From Bacillus sp. FJAT-29814 (lineage in GTDB: Bacteria > Bacillota > Bacilli > Bacillales > Cytobacillaceae), in assembly GCF_001510715.1 (NCBI RefSeq), contig NZ_LMTJ01000005.1, positions 202,360-266,359 of the forward strand: 64,000 nucleotides of DNA, read 5' to 3'. Positions 19,318 to 28,808 of the stretch are shown here, one piece after another (within the stretch, counting starts at the first letter, position 1; each line of letters begins with the position of its first letter). The translations under genes were made by a program, and so were the position numbers. Below the pieces are notes generated by a model. It did no database searches, was not told where the DNA came from, and worked only from the letters and a program-made list of their open reading frames with translations.

Positions 19318-19353
19318 TTAATAATGTAATCATATTGGGGGTGTCCTTAACAA

Positions 19354-20694
19354 ATGCATATTGTCGTGGTCGGTCTAAATTATAAAACTGCCCCCGTAGA
19401 AATCCGGGAAAAGCTGACTTTTAGTGAAACCGATGTTGTGGATGCCATTAAAAAGCTCAACAACAAGAAAAGCATTTTGGAGAATGTGATTTTATCAACA
19501 TGCAATCGTACGGAAATCTACGCAGTAGTCGATCAATTGCATACGGGCCGTTATTATATTAAGGAATTTCTGTCAGAATGGTTCGGAATGGATCAAACGG
19601 AATTTTCTCCATTTCTCTTCATTTATGAAGATGACGGTGCTGTAGAGCATTTATTTAATGTAACATGCGGTTTAAATTCAATGGTGCTCGGGGAAACGCA
19701 AATTTTGGGACAGGTTCGAACTAGCTTTATGCTTGCCCAAGAGCAAAAAACCACCGGCACTGTATTTAATCATTTATTTAAGCAAGCCATCACTGTGGCA
19801 AAACGAGGCCATTCGGAAACAGAAATCGGCGCCAATGCCGTTTCTGTCAGCTATGCGGCTGTAGAATTGGCCAAGAAAATCTTTGGTTCCCTTGCAAATA
19901 AACATGTGCTGATTTTTGGCGCAGGAAAAATGGGGGAATTGGCCGCTCAGAATTTGCACGGTAATGGAGTTAAAAAAGTCACGGTTATAAACCGGACATA
20001 TGATAAAGCAAAACTCCTTGCCGGCCGCTTTAATGGGGAGGCAAGAACGATTGAAGAATTGAACCAAGCCCTCGTCGATGCTGATATTCTTATCAGTTCC
20101 ACAGGAGCAAAGGACTTCGTAATCACGAAGGAAACGATGGCGAAGGTGGAAAAACAGCGGAAAGGCAAGCCGTTGTTTATGGTCGATATCGCCGTGCCGC
20201 GTGACCTCGATCCTAGAATTGCCGATTTGGAAAATGTCTTTTTATATGACATTGATGATTTGGAAGGCATTGTCGAGGCAAACCTCCAGGAACGCAAGAA
20301 GGCTGCCGAAAAGATCATGCTGATGATTGAAAAAGAAGTCGTCGACTTCAAACAATGGCTCGGCATGCTTGGGGTTATTCCTGTTATTTCGGCTCTAAGG
20401 GAAAAAGCACTGACAATCCAGGCTGAAACAATGGTCAGTTTGGAACGCAAGCTTCCGAATCTAACAGATCGTGATAAAAAAGTATTAAATAAGCATACGA
20501 AGAGTATCATTAACCAGCTATTAAAGGATCCAATCTTGCAAGCAAAAGAAATTGCTTCAAGACCTGATGCAGAACAGGCGATGGATTTGTTTATGAAAAT
20601 TTTTAACATTGAAGAGTTGGCACAGGAACATCAAGTAAAAGCGGCTGAATCGACTAACAAAATATCGGTTCATGAACCGCAGGCTTCCTTTTAA
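19354..20694 (+). CDS. hemA: Glutamyl-tRNA reductase
   Basis: First committed step of C5 haem synthesis: NADPH reduction of Glu-tRNA to glutamate-1-semialdehyde. The 446-residue protein has catalytic Cys50 in STCNRTEIY, the NADPH-site [10 protein letters not shown] near residue 190 and the C-terminal helical dimerisation domain. Starts at ATG after ggggtgtcc. It opens the hemAXCDBL operon; the N-terminal region is the known haem-feedback degradation site in related enzymes. Confidence 0.97.
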   Translation: MHIVVVGLNYKTAPVEIREKLTFSETDVVDAIKKLNNKKSILENVILSTCNRTEIYAVVDQLHTGRYYIKEFLSEWFGMDQTEFSPFLFIYEDDGAVEHLFNVTCGLNSMVLGETQILGQVRTSFMLAQEQKTTGTVFNHLFKQAITVAKRGHSETEIGANAVSVSYAAVELAKKIFGSLANKHVLIFGAGKMGELAAQNLHGNGVKKVTVINRTYDKAKLLAGRFNGEARTIEELNQALVDADILISSTGAKDFVITKETMAKVEKQRKGKPLFMVDIAVPRDLDPRIADLENVFLYDIDDLEGIVEANLQERKKAAEKIMLMIEKEVVDFKQWLGMLGVIPVISALREKALTIQAETMVSLERKLPNLTDRDKKVLNKHTKSIINQLLKDPILQAKEIASRPDAEQAMDLFMKIFNIEELAQEHQVKAAESTNKISVHEPQASF

Positions 20695-20712
20695 TTTAGG
20701 GGGCTCCCTATT

Positions 20713-21546
20713 ATGTTCAATGATTTAATAACAAGGCTACATGAATTTACAGTTGTTTTTTACGCCTTCAGTGTGTTGTTATATTTTTTCGACTTCATTC
20801 ACCATAACCGGAAGGCAAACCGAGTTGCCTTCTGGTTACTTGCATTTGTATGGGTGTTGCAGACGGTTTTTCTCATTTCCTATATGTTCAAAATGGGCAG
20901 GTTCCCTGTACTGACAATTTTTGAGGGACTCTATTTTTATGCCTGGGTATTAGTAACATTATCAATAGGAATAAATCACTTGCTGCGAGTAGATTTTATC
21001 GTCTTTTTTACCAATATTCTTGGCTTTACCGTCATGGCGATTCATACGTTTGCACCAATGGATACTCATTCCCATGTAATGGCCAAACAGCTGATATCGG
21101 AGCTTTTGTTAATTCACATCACAATGGCGATTTTGTCCTACGGGGCATTTTCACTTTCCTTTGTTTTTTCCCTTTTGTACCTGTTCCAATACGACTTATT
21201 GAAACGGAAAAAATGGGGTCCAAGGCTGTTAAGGATTGCCGATTTGGAGAAACTTGAACGGCTGTCTTACATACTTGCTGTAGTCGGTGTACCGATGCTG
21301 CTATTAAGCTTAATTCTCGGCCTGCAGTGGGCGTTTTTGAAGCTCCCGGGAATGCCTTGGTACGATATCAAAATTATTGGTTCGTTTATCCTGCTAACAG
21401 CCTACAGCATTTATTTATATTTACGGACAGTGAGAAATCTGTCAGGAAAAAAACTCGCCATTTGGAATACAGCATCATTTTTGATTGTATTAATCAACTT
21501 TTTCTTATTTGGTCAATTATCAACATTTCATATTTGGTACTCATAG
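20713..21546 (+). CDS. hemX: HemX, CcsA-type membrane protein
   Basis: A 277-residue protein with about eight transmembrane helices of the cytochrome c assembly (CcsA/ResC) family. In B. subtilis HemX lowers HemA levels. Conserved features include the tryptophan-rich loop (FVWVLQTVFLISYM) and the final NFFLFGQLSTFHIWYS. It lies 18 nt after hemA and 9 nt before hemC. Confidence 0.94.
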   Translation: MFNDLITRLHEFTVVFYAFSVLLYFFDFIHHNRKANRVAFWLLAFVWVLQTVFLISYMFKMGRFPVLTIFEGLYFYAWVLVTLSIGINHLLRVDFIVFFTNILGFTVMAIHTFAPMDTHSHVMAKQLISELLLIHITMAILSYGAFSLSFVFSLLYLFQYDLLKRKKWGPRLLRIADLEKLERLSYILAVVGVPMLLLSLILGLQWAFLKLPGMPWYDIKIIGSFILLTAYSIYLYLRTVRNLSGKKLAIWNTASFLIVLINFFLFGQLSTFHIWYS

Positions 21547-21555
21547 GAGGCAGTC

Positions 21556-22494
21556 ATGCGAAAAATTATCGTAGGTTCCAGACGCAGCAAATTGGCGCTG
21601 ACACAAACAAACTGGGTGATTGAACAGCTAAAAAAGCTGGATCCCCGTTTTGAATTTGAGGTAAAAGAAATCGTCACAAAAGGCGATAAAATATTGGATG
21701 TCACCCTTTCCAAGGTCGGTGGCAAAGGACTGTTTGTTAAAGAAATCGAGCAGGCAATGCTTGATAAAGAGATTGATATGGCGGTTCACAGCATGAAGGA
21801 CATGCCAGCTGTACTTCCAGAAGGGCTTACAATCGGTTGCGTGCCGTTCCGTGAAGATCACCGTGATGCCTTGATTTCCAAGGGGCATGTGAAATTGGCT
21901 GATTTAAAACCTGGTGCGATTATCGGCACTAGCAGTTTGCGCCGCAGCGCTCAATTGTTGGCGAAACGTCCTGATTTAGAAATTAAATGGATCCGCGGTA
22001 ATGTCGATACAAGACTAGCAAAACTTGAGGGTGAAGAGTACGACGCCATTATTTTGGCAGCTGCAGGTCTTTCCCGACTCGGCTGGGCAAGTGATGTTGT
22101 TACCGAATTTTTAGATGCTGATGTATGCATTCCGGCAGTTGGCCAAGGGGCATTATCGATTGAATGCCGTGAAGATGATCATGAACTGCTTGAGCTGTTT
22201 GAAAAATTCACGTGCAAGAAAACAGAACGTGCCGTTCGCGCAGAACGTGCCTTCCTGCAAAAAATGGAGGGCGGCTGCCAGGTGCCGATAGCGGGCTTTG
22301 CCTATGCGGAAGATAACGATGAGCTTGTCTTGAATGTATTAGTGGCAAGACCTGAAGGGACAGAAATCTACCGTGAAGAGCTTCGCGGGCAAAATCCTGA
22401 AGAGCTTGGAATCAAAGCCGCAGATTTATTGATTGAAAAAGGAGCGAAGGATCTGATTGATCGTGTCAAGCTGGAGCTTGAAGGTCATGCTTAA
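21556..22494 (+). CDS. hemC: Porphobilinogen deaminase (hydroxymethylbilane synthase)
   Basis: Polymerises four porphobilinogens to hydroxymethylbilane. 312 residues, beginning [15 protein letters not shown]. The dipyrromethane-cofactor cysteine is in [10 protein letters not shown] near residue 240, and the arginine-rich [11 protein letters not shown] is present. Start follows aggaggcag. Its last 8 nt overlap hemD. Confidence 0.97.
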   Translation: MRKIIVGSRRSKLALTQTNWVIEQLKKLDPRFEFEVKEIVTKGDKILDVTLSKVGGKGLFVKEIEQAMLDKEIDMAVHSMKDMPAVLPEGLTIGCVPFREDHRDALISKGHVKLADLKPGAIIGTSSLRRSAQLLAKRPDLEIKWIRGNVDTRLAKLEGEEYDAIILAAAGLSRLGWASDVVTEFLDADVCIPAVGQGALSIECREDDHELLELFEKFTCKKTERAVRAERAFLQKMEGGCQVPIAGFAYAEDNDELVLNVLVARPEGTEIYREELRGQNPEELGIKAADLLIEKGAKDLIDRVKLELEGHA

Positions 22495-23260
22495 ATCACC
22501 GCCTCTTCTTGATAAAAAGGTGCTTGTGCCTCGAGGTAAAGGCCAAGCAGCCTCTTTCTCCCGGCTTGTCGCAAAGTATGGAGGGATTCCAGTTGAAATC
22601 CCTCTGATTGCGTTCCGGCCGATCCAAAAAAACCAGCGCCTCTCCGAGTGTTTGGAGAAACTGGGTACATATGATTGGATTATTTTTACCAGCAATGTCA
22701 CGGTGGAGACGTTCTTTTCCTTTCTTGGAGAAGTCCGGCCGGATTTTCCTAAAATCGGCGTCATTGGGAAAAAGACGGCGAAGGTTTTGAACGAGCTGGG
22801 GTTTCCGGTTGACTTCGTTCCTTCCGCCTATGTGGCTGAGGTGTTTGTTGAGGAGTTCCTGCCTATTGTGAGTTCCGGGTCCCGGGTTTTAATCCCAAAA
22901 GGAAATCTCGCCCGGGAGTATATCGCTGATTCTTTGACGGAGGCTGGAGCCATCGTCGATGAAGTGGTCATTTATGAAACTTACATGCCGGCAGAGAGCC
23001 GGGCGAAGCTTGTGGGCATGCTTGACGACGGGGAGCTCGATATTTTAACGTTTACCAGCCCGTCAACCGTTGACCATTTTATGGAGGTAGTTTCGGCAAA
23101 CGGATTGGAAACCAGACTACAGACGTGCATCATCAGCTGCATTGGGCCCATTACTGAAAATAGGCTTAATGAATACGGACTGCCGGTGCATGCCGCTCCA
23201 GAAGAGTATACAGTTGAGGAAATGATTAAGAGTACGATTGCTTATCTTGAAAAAGGGTAA
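22487..23260 (+). CDS. hemD: Uroporphyrinogen-III synthase
   Basis: Cyclises hydroxymethylbilane with D-ring inversion to uroporphyrinogen III. The 257-residue sequence is divergent, as usual for HemD, but shows the two-lobe features: [10 protein letters not shown] at the N-terminus, [15 protein letters not shown], and [12 protein letters not shown] with IGPITENRL in the second lobe. ATG 22487 is preferred over the in-frame ATG at 22457, which would overlap hemC by 38 nt; the chosen start overlaps by 8 nt behind ggagcttgaagg. Confidence 0.93.
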   Translation: MLKSPPLLDKKVLVPRGKGQAASFSRLVAKYGGIPVEIPLIAFRPIQKNQRLSECLEKLGTYDWIIFTSNVTVETFFSFLGEVRPDFPKIGVIGKKTAKVLNELGFPVDFVPSAYVAEVFVEEFLPIVSSGSRVLIPKGNLAREYIADSLTEAGAIVDEVVIYETYMPAESRAKLVGMLDDGELDILTFTSPSTVDHFMEVVSANGLETRLQTCIISCIGPITENRLNEYGLPVHAAPEEYTVEEMIKSTIAYLEKG

Positions 23261-23626
23261 GGTTGTTTAAATAGATGGTTAGCGCAAGTTGGGTGGGGTT
23301 ATCCGCGAGTTGGGTGGCGCTATCCGCAAGTTGAGGTGTGCTATCCGCAAGTTGGAGAGTGCTATCCGCAAGTTGAACAGGCTTATGCAAGTTGGAATCA
23401 GCTTTCCGCAAGTTGAGAGGCGTTATCCGCGAGTTGAAGTGTGCTATCTGCAAGTTGGAGAGTGTTATCCGCAAGTAAAAGTGGATAGCGACAGTTAACG
23501 AGTGCTATCCGACAGTAAAAGCATACTATCCGACAGTTAGGAAGAGCTATGCGACAGTTATAATGGTTTATCCGACAGTAACAGATAAATCACCACCCGC
23601 ACAAACTAATTTTGGAGGTTTTACAT
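23261..23626. other. Repeat-filled gap inside the hem operon
   Basis: 366 nt between hemD and hemB, most of it array C. No promoter or terminator is recognisable. Frames that read through it on either strand show only periodic heptapeptides and lack start signals. Confidence 0.7.
23282..23587 (+). repeat. Repeat array C: fifteen ~21-nt units, two core types
   Basis: About fifteen head-to-tail units. The first ten (23282-23487) carry TATCCGCAAGTTG plus about 8 variable nt; this core is the reverse complement of array B. The last five (23488-23587) carry TATCCGACAGTTA or close variants (gcgacagtta, ccgacagtaa). Most units are exactly 21 nt; one (near 23390) is 18 nt. The switch of core within one continuous array, with the TATCCG part retained, suggests descent from one unit with block replacement. 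Confidence 0.9.
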
Positions 23627-24607
23627 ATGGATTTGCAATTTTCACGTCACCGCCGCCTGCGCTCAAGTGCAAGTATGCGTGCGTTAGTCAGAGAAAACCA
23701 CCTCAAAGCTGAGGATTTCATTTACCCGTTATTTATATACGAAGGCAGTGACATCCGCAGAGAAGTATCCTCGATGCCAGGTGTTTACCAAGTTTCGCTC
23801 GATCACCTTCATGCGGAAATGGAAGATATCGCCGCGCATGGAATTAAAGCGGTATTATTGTTCGGCATTCCGGAAACGAAGGACGAATGTGGCGGGCAGG
23901 CGTACCATGACCATGGTATTGTCCAAGAGGCCACACGCTATATTAAACAAAACTTCCCTGACATCCTTGTCGTAGCCGATACTTGCTTGTGTGAGTTTAC
24001 AAGCCATGGCCATTGCGGTGTTGTCGAAGGGGAGAAGATTCTCAACGATCAGTCACTTGATTTGCTTGTTAGAACAGCCATCAGTCAAGCAAAAGCAGGC
24101 GCTGACATTATCGCCCCATCCAACATGATGGACGGCTTTGTTGCAGCCATTCGCGCGGGGCTTGATGAAGCAGGTTTTACCGAAATCCCTGTGATGTCCT
24201 ATGCTGTTAAATACGCTTCAGCCTTCTACGGTCCATTCCGCGAAGCGGCTGAGGGTGCACCGAAATTTGGCGACCGCAAAACCTATCAAATGGACCCTGC
24301 TAACCGCATGGAAGCGTTCCGTGAAGCAGAGTCTGATGTGGCAGAAGGAGCAGATTTCTTAATCGTGAAGCCTGGTTTGCCATACCTTGATATTGTTCGT
24401 GATGTTAAAAATAACTTTAATTTGCCGGTTGTTGTATACAACGTGAGTGGAGAATATGCCATGATTAAAGCGGCAGCGCAAAACGGCTGGTTGGACGAAC
24501 GAGCTACTGTTCTTGAACTGTTACTTGGCATGAAGCGCGCCGGTGCTGACTTAATCATTACGTATCATGCAAAAGATGCTATTCGCTGGTTGAAAGAACA
24601 GCAATAA
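23627..24607 (+). CDS. hemB: Delta-aminolevulinic acid dehydratase (porphobilinogen synthase)
   Basis: Condenses two 5-aminolevulinates to porphobilinogen. 326 residues with the zinc-site cysteines in [12 protein letters not shown] near residue 120, Schiff-base lysine candidates in [11 protein letters not shown] and [15 protein letters not shown] 23627 is chosen over an in-frame TTG at 23612 since ggagg (23613-23617) lies 9 nt before it. Separated from hemD by the repeat array, it is followed after 68 nt by hemL. Confidence 0.97.
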   Translation: MDLQFSRHRRLRSSASMRALVRENHLKAEDFIYPLFIYEGSDIRREVSSMPGVYQVSLDHLHAEMEDIAAHGIKAVLLFGIPETKDECGGQAYHDHGIVQEATRYIKQNFPDILVVADTCLCEFTSHGHCGVVEGEKILNDQSLDLLVRTAISQAKAGADIIAPSNMMDGFVAAIRAGLDEAGFTEIPVMSYAVKYASAFYGPFREAAEGAPKFGDRKTYQMDPANRMEAFREAESDVAEGADFLIVKPGLPYLDIVRDVKNNFNLPVVVYNVSGEYAMIKAAAQNGWLDERATVLELLLGMKRAGADLIITYHAKDAIRWLKEQQ

Positions 24608-24610
24608 CTA

Positions 24611-24645
24611 CTCCCTACCAGCCCAACGATAACGGGTTGGGGAGT
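24611..24645 (+). other. Hairpin between hemB and hemL
   Basis: Paired segments actccc / gggagt and cccaac / gttggg form a long stem without a T-run. It could stabilise or process the hem mRNA rather than terminate it. Confidence 0.4.
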
Positions 24646-24675
24646 CTTATCAATTTTTCGAAATGAGGGAAAAAG

Positions 24676-25962
24676 ATGCGTTCATATACAAAATCGATTG
24701 AAGCATTTAAAGAAGCCCAAACGTTAATGCCTGGCGGTGTAAATAGCCCAGTGCGTGCCTTTAAGTCCGTTAACATGGATCCAATTTTCATGGAAAGTGG
24801 CAAAGGCTCAAAAATTTACGATATCGACGGCAATGAATATATTGACTACGTATTGTCTTGGGGGCCGCTGATTCTTGGTCACGCCAATGATCAGGTTGTC
24901 GAAGCGTTGAAAAAAACAGCTGAGTCAGGGACCAGCTTTGGGGCACCGTCCCTGCTAGAAAATAAACTGGCCAAGCTTGTGCAAGACCGCGTACCTTCAA
25001 TTGAAATTATCAGAATGGTTAACTCGGGAACAGAGGCAACCATGAGTGCGCTACGTCTGGCGCGCGGCTACACCGGCCGAAACAAGATTTTAAAATTTGA
25101 AGGTTGCTACCACGGCCATGGTGATTCCCTGTTAATTAAAGCAGGTTCCGGCGTTGCCACACTAGGCTTGCCTGACAGCCCTGGTGTGCCTGAAGGCGTT
25201 GCCGCAAATACCATTACAGTGCAATACAATGACCTTGAAGGGGTAAAATACGCATTTGAACAATTTGGCGATGATATCGCTTGTATCATCGTTGAACCGG
25301 TTGCCGGCAACATGGGACTTGTTCCGCCGCTGCCAGGGTTCCTACAAGGACTGCGTGACATTACCACCGAATATGGCGCATTGCTTATTTTTGACGAGGT
25401 TATGACTGGGTTCCGCGTCGGTTATAATTGTGCTCAAGGCCATTTTGGCATCACACCTGACCTGACCTGTTTAGGAAAAGTAATCGGCGGTGGGCTTCCA
25501 GTTGGTGCATACGGCGGCCGTGCAGAAATCATGGAACGTATTGCGCCAAGCGGACCGATTTACCAAGCTGGTACACTATCAGGCAATCCGCTTGCGATGA
25601 CGGCAGGTTATGAGACCTTAAGCCAATTAACACCTGAGCATTACAATGAGTTTATCCGCAAAGGCGACATGCTTGAAAAAGGCATCAAGGGTGCCGCGGA
25701 GAAATATGATGTACCGGTTACCTTTAACCGTGCCGGATCGATGATTGGTTTCTTCTTTACCAATGAAAATGTCATCAACTATGAAACAGCGAAGACATCA
25801 AATTTGGAGTTCTTTGCTGAGTATTACCGTCAAATGGCTGACCAAGGCGTGTTCCTGCCGCCATCTCAATTTGAGGGATTATTCCTGTCGACTGAGCACT
25901 CAGACGAGGATATTGAAAAAACCATCAAAGCAGTTGAGGTTGCTTTTTCAAAATTAAAATAA
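24676..25962 (+). CDS. hemL: Glutamate-1-semialdehyde 2,1-aminomutase
   Basis: PLP enzyme converting glutamate-1-semialdehyde to 5-aminolevulinate. 428 residues; PLP lysine is in [13 protein letters not shown] near residue 267, and [11 protein letters not shown] and [18 protein letters not shown] are the expected cofactor and substrate segments. ATG follows gaggga. Last gene of the hem operon, closed by a terminator. Confidence 0.98.
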   Translation: MRSYTKSIEAFKEAQTLMPGGVNSPVRAFKSVNMDPIFMESGKGSKIYDIDGNEYIDYVLSWGPLILGHANDQVVEALKKTAESGTSFGAPSLLENKLAKLVQDRVPSIEIIRMVNSGTEATMSALRLARGYTGRNKILKFEGCYHGHGDSLLIKAGSGVATLGLPDSPGVPEGVAANTITVQYNDLEGVKYAFEQFGDDIACIIVEPVAGNMGLVPPLPGFLQGLRDITTEYGALLIFDEVMTGFRVGYNCAQGHFGITPDLTCLGKVIGGGLPVGAYGGRAEIMERIAPSGPIYQAGTLSGNPLAMTAGYETLSQLTPEHYNEFIRKGDMLEKGIKGAAEKYDVPVTFNRAGSMIGFFFTNENVINYETAKTSNLEFFAEYYRQMADQGVFLPPSQFEGLFLSTEHSDEDIEKTIKAVEVAFSKLK

Positions 25963-25970
25963 ACTTTCAG

Positions 25971-25996
25971 CACTCACCATAAGGTGGGTGTTTTTT
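25971..25996 (+). terminator. Terminator of the hem operon
   Basis: An 8-bp stem cactcacc / ggtgggtg (one wobble), 4-nt loop and six Ts lie 8 nt after the hemL stop. Confidence 0.92.
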
Positions 25997-26022
25997 CTTT
26001 TTCTCAGAATCTCGCTTTTTTA

Positions 26023-26051
26023 TCATAAATAAAAAAATGGTCTCATAAAGT
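26023..26051 (+). promoter_or_regulatory. Candidate sigma-E promoter of spoVID
   Basis: TCATAAA (26023-26029), 14-nt spacer and CATAAAGT (26044-26051) match the sigma-E pattern KMATATT-14-CATACAnT at 5 of 7 and 6 of 7 fixed positions. spoVID is a known sigma-E gene. Confidence 0.6.
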
Positions 26052-26100
26052 GTAAGTGACATAGTGATTTTGCGTAAAGGAAACGAAAGGAGGAGTCGCT

Positions 26101-27252
26101 TTGTCCCAGGAGAATCAATCGTACCTTAGATTTTCCGTGGAGGAGTCGTTGTGGTTTAGAAAAGGACAGGAAGTCGAGGAGCTTATCTCCATTTCCCTAG
26201 ACCCCGATATTACCATCCAGGAAAACGATCAGTACGTCACTATACGCGGTTCGCTGGACCTAACGGGCGAATACAAAAGCCTTCAGGACGATCAGGACTA
26301 TCAGGGTGAAGGGGTAGCATCGCAAAAATTTGTAGAGAGAGTTGCCGAACGTGAGGAGGGGACGTGTGAATTTTCCCATCGCTTCCCGGTTGATATCACG
26401 ATTCCGAACAATCGAATTCAAAGTGTTTATGATATTGATGTTCTCGTGGAATCGTTTGATTATTCCTTGCCAGAGCGCAGCTGCTTAAAGCTTTCCGCAG
26501 AACTGACGATTAGCGGCTTATACGGGCCTGATAAGCAGCAGGAACAGGAACCAGAACTGGAGCTGCTTCACCGTGGAAGTGAAGTGGAGGAGCAAGAGGA
26601 AATTCCGGTAAATCCGGCAGCGTTCCAAAGCAATTACCAGCCTAATTTCTTGTTTGAAACTGAAGCTAGAAAAGAACAGGAAGAACAGCCGAAGACAGAA
26701 GCGTTTCCTAACTTCCCAACGTTCAACTATCAACCGCCTGAGGATGAAGAAGATACTTACCAGCCCCCGTCATGGCAGTTCGAGGAAAACGACCAACCTG
26801 CCAACCCACAGCCTTGGCAATTCCAGGAGTATAATGCCGAAGCCAATCAACCAGCATGGCGTTATCAGGAAAGAAACGAGGAGGCTAAGGTCGTTAAGGT
26901 AGAGGTGGAGGAGGAAGTCGAGGTTAAACTGGAAACAGTTGATATGGAACATGAAGAAAGCTCATCATCATCTTCACCAGAAGTGGAACATAAGAAAAAG
27001 AAGAAATTGTTTGGCGGCAAAAAGAAATCCATGACGCTAACAGAGTTTTTCGCCCGAAAGGATGAAGGCTCTTCCCAAACTGTTTTAAAGGTATGTATTG
27101 TCCAAAAGGGCGATACGGTCGAAAGCCTTGCTGAGAGATATGATGTGTCTGTTCAAAACCTGCTCCGTGTTAACAATCTTGATTTGAATCAGGATGTTTA
27201 TGAAGGGCAAGTACTATATGTGCCAAAAGCCCTTGCGAAAAAACTAATGTAG
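26101..27252 (+). CDS. spoVID: Spore coat morphogenetic protein SpoVID
   Basis: Mother-cell protein that drives encasement of the forespore by coat layers. In 383 residues: an N-terminal conserved domain (LRFSVEESLWFRKGQEVEELISISLDP), an acidic, Gln/Glu/Pro-rich middle of about 150 residues with repeated QFEENDQPANPQPWQF-like segments, a basic patch (KKKKKLFGGKKK) and a C-terminal LysM domain from about residue 335 (CIVQKGDTVESLAERYDVS). The TTG start follows aaggagga at 8 nt. Followed by ysxE, as in B. subtilis. Confidence 0.93.
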   Translation: MSQENQSYLRFSVEESLWFRKGQEVEELISISLDPDITIQENDQYVTIRGSLDLTGEYKSLQDDQDYQGEGVASQKFVERVAEREEGTCEFSHRFPVDITIPNNRIQSVYDIDVLVESFDYSLPERSCLKLSAELTISGLYGPDKQQEQEPELELLHRGSEVEEQEEIPVNPAAFQSNYQPNFLFETEARKEQEEQPKTEAFPNFPTFNYQPPEDEEDTYQPPSWQFEENDQPANPQPWQFQEYNAEANQPAWRYQERNEEAKVVKVEVEEEVEVKLETVDMEHEESSSSSSPEVEHKKKKKLFGGKKKSMTLTEFFARKDEGSSQTVLKVCIVQKGDTVESLAERYDVSVQNLLRVNNLDLNQDVYEGQVLYVPKALAKKLM

Positions 27253-27358
27253 TTCCAAGAGAATGAGCGGGTTTATTTTTAGACCTGCTCTCCTTCTTTT
27301 TTCATACCTTATCTGGTAGTTAATATTTGTTTCTCCTTTTGAAAGAAGGTTGAGTTTT

Positions 27359-28399
27359 ATGAATGACTCCAATCGCCTTGATGCCCTGACACCCATATTA
27401 GATCATTATCAAGTCCAGCCTCACTTTGTTGAGGATTACGGCAGCATCCAAAAGATTTACTCAAACAAAGGCACCTTTGCTTTAAAAAAAATTGCCCCGA
27501 CGACGGGGACGGATTTTATCCGGCATGTTCATTACCTTTATCAAAAGGGCTATAACCGCATCGTGCCGATTTATCCCACCATGGATGGCAGGTATGCTGT
27601 ACTCCATGAAAATAATTTATATTATCTCATGCCTTGGATGTCAAATGACAGCAGGGGCAACCGCCAGGCACATCACCAACTGTTTCGTGAGCTGGCAAGA
27701 CTGCACACCCTTTCTGCAAAAGAAATTACCATTAATAAAGAGGAACGCATAGAGCATTATGAAAAAACAATTCAGCAGCTCGAAAAACATCAGGAATTCT
27801 TAGATGGTTTTATTGATGTTTGTGAAAAAAAGACCTACATGTCTCCATTTGAGTTGTTATACAGCCTTTACTACAATGAAATCAGTCAGGCACTCCGATT
27901 TTCAAAAGCAAAGTTTGAAGAGTGGTACGAGAAAACAAAGGATAATGAAAAAGCGCGAATGGTTGTTGTACACGGCAAGGTGGCGTCCGATCATTTTGTC
28001 TATGATGAGCGGGGCTACGGCTATTTTATCAACTTCGAAAATGCCAGCTACGGTTCGCCGATTCACGACTTGCTGCCATATGTATCGCGGGCATTAAATA
28101 CCGGACCGAAACGAAATGATGACGTCATTGATTGGATTTATCATTACTATAAATATTTTCCGATTAAGGATGACGAAAAACTATTATTCTACAGCTATTT
28201 GGCCTATCCAACCCAGGTGATCCAGATTGTTGAGAAGTACTATCGAAAAAAGAGGCCAAGGAATGAGCTGAAATTAGTCCGCCAGCTCCAGCAACGTTAC
28301 TTCCATCTGAAAAATATCGAGTATGTTGTTTCAAAAATGACAGAAATCGAAAATCAGCGGAAAGTCGCTGAACAGCAGGCAAAAGAAGGAGCCCAGTAG
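27359..28399 (+). CDS. ysxE: CotS-family spore-coat kinase-like protein YsxE
   Basis: 346 residues of the CotS/YutH group of kinase-fold spore coat proteins. The N-terminal lobe has FALKKIAPTTG as an ATP-lysine-like element; a catalytic-loop-like VVVHGKVASDHFVYDE and YFINFENASYGSPIHDL take the place of the usual HGDxxxxN and DFD motifs. The catalytic Asp of the first motif is replaced by Lys, so activity is doubtful. ATG 27359 follows aaagaagg. It follows spoVID with a 106-nt gap. Confidence 0.85.
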   Translation: MNDSNRLDALTPILDHYQVQPHFVEDYGSIQKIYSNKGTFALKKIAPTTGTDFIRHVHYLYQKGYNRIVPIYPTMDGRYAVLHENNLYYLMPWMSNDSRGNRQAHHQLFRELARLHTLSAKEITINKEERIEHYEKTIQQLEKHQEFLDGFIDVCEKKTYMSPFELLYSLYYNEISQALRFSKAKFEEWYEKTKDNEKARMVVVHGKVASDHFVYDERGYGYFINFENASYGSPIHDLLPYVSRALNTGPKRNDDVIDWIYHYYKYFPIKDDEKLLFYSYLAYPTQVIQIVEKYYRKKRPRNELKLVRQLQQRYFHLKNIEYVVSKMTEIENQRKVAEQQAKEGAQ

Positions 28400-28431
28400 C
28401 AGATGAATTTAAACTGCTAAATGGGCTCCTT
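28386..28431. terminator. Bidirectional terminator overlapping both gene ends
   Basis: Outer stem aaggagccca / tgggctcctt (10 bp) and inner stem tagcag / ctgcta. The ysxE stop codon lies in the 5' arm region and the stop of the convergent small gene abuts the 3' arm, so both genes end in this hairpin. Confidence 0.8.
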
Positions 28432-28618
28432 AAATAATTTCAAAATAAATCGAGATGGCAATAACGATAAAGAATGATAACAACAACACATCAAAAACAG
28501 TCGGCAAAAATATGGTCCTCAAGAATTGAAAAATAATAAACGGAATAATTAACTGTCCGCTCAACCTCCGAAACGTTCTGAACCAGGGACGGTATTTATA
28601 CTTGTGGAAATTCTTCAC
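28430..28618 (-). CDS. Small conserved-looking membrane protein
   Basis: A 62-residue protein with a basic N-terminus (KNFHKYKYRPWFRTFRRL) and two hydrophobic segments near residues 20-36 and 41-60, consistent with a positive-inside double-spanning protein. GTG 28618 is preferred: on the minus strand ggggaggt lies about 6 nt upstream; a TTG one codon earlier is possible. It is convergent with ysxE and shares its terminator. I do not recognise a named family. RBS, composition and clean boundaries argue that it is real. Confidence 0.6.
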   Translation of the reverse strand: MKNFHKYKYRPWFRTFRRLSGQLIIPFIIFQFLRTIFLPTVFDVLLLSFFIVIAISIYFEII

Positions 28619-28808
28619 CAACAAACCTCCCCATTTTATTTGTTGCATTTATTTTATGTATATTCCTAAAATGTGTGAATTCTCCGAAATCCATAAAATA
28701 AATCTGAAAATCCGGATTGAAATAATTGAAAGGACATGGAATAATTAGAAGTGCTTAAAGGACTAGTTATTTTGGCATATTTTTTTCAAATGCATAAGGG
28801 GTTTTTAT

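Noticed and set aside
19947..20609. 220-residue minus-strand open frame opposite hemA
   Set aside because: Serine/phenylalanine-rich shadow of a confidently coding gene, no RBS.
23226..23498. Open frames on both strands through array C
   Set aside because: Same reason: a 21-nt period keeps any frame open; no start signals or non-repeat sequence.
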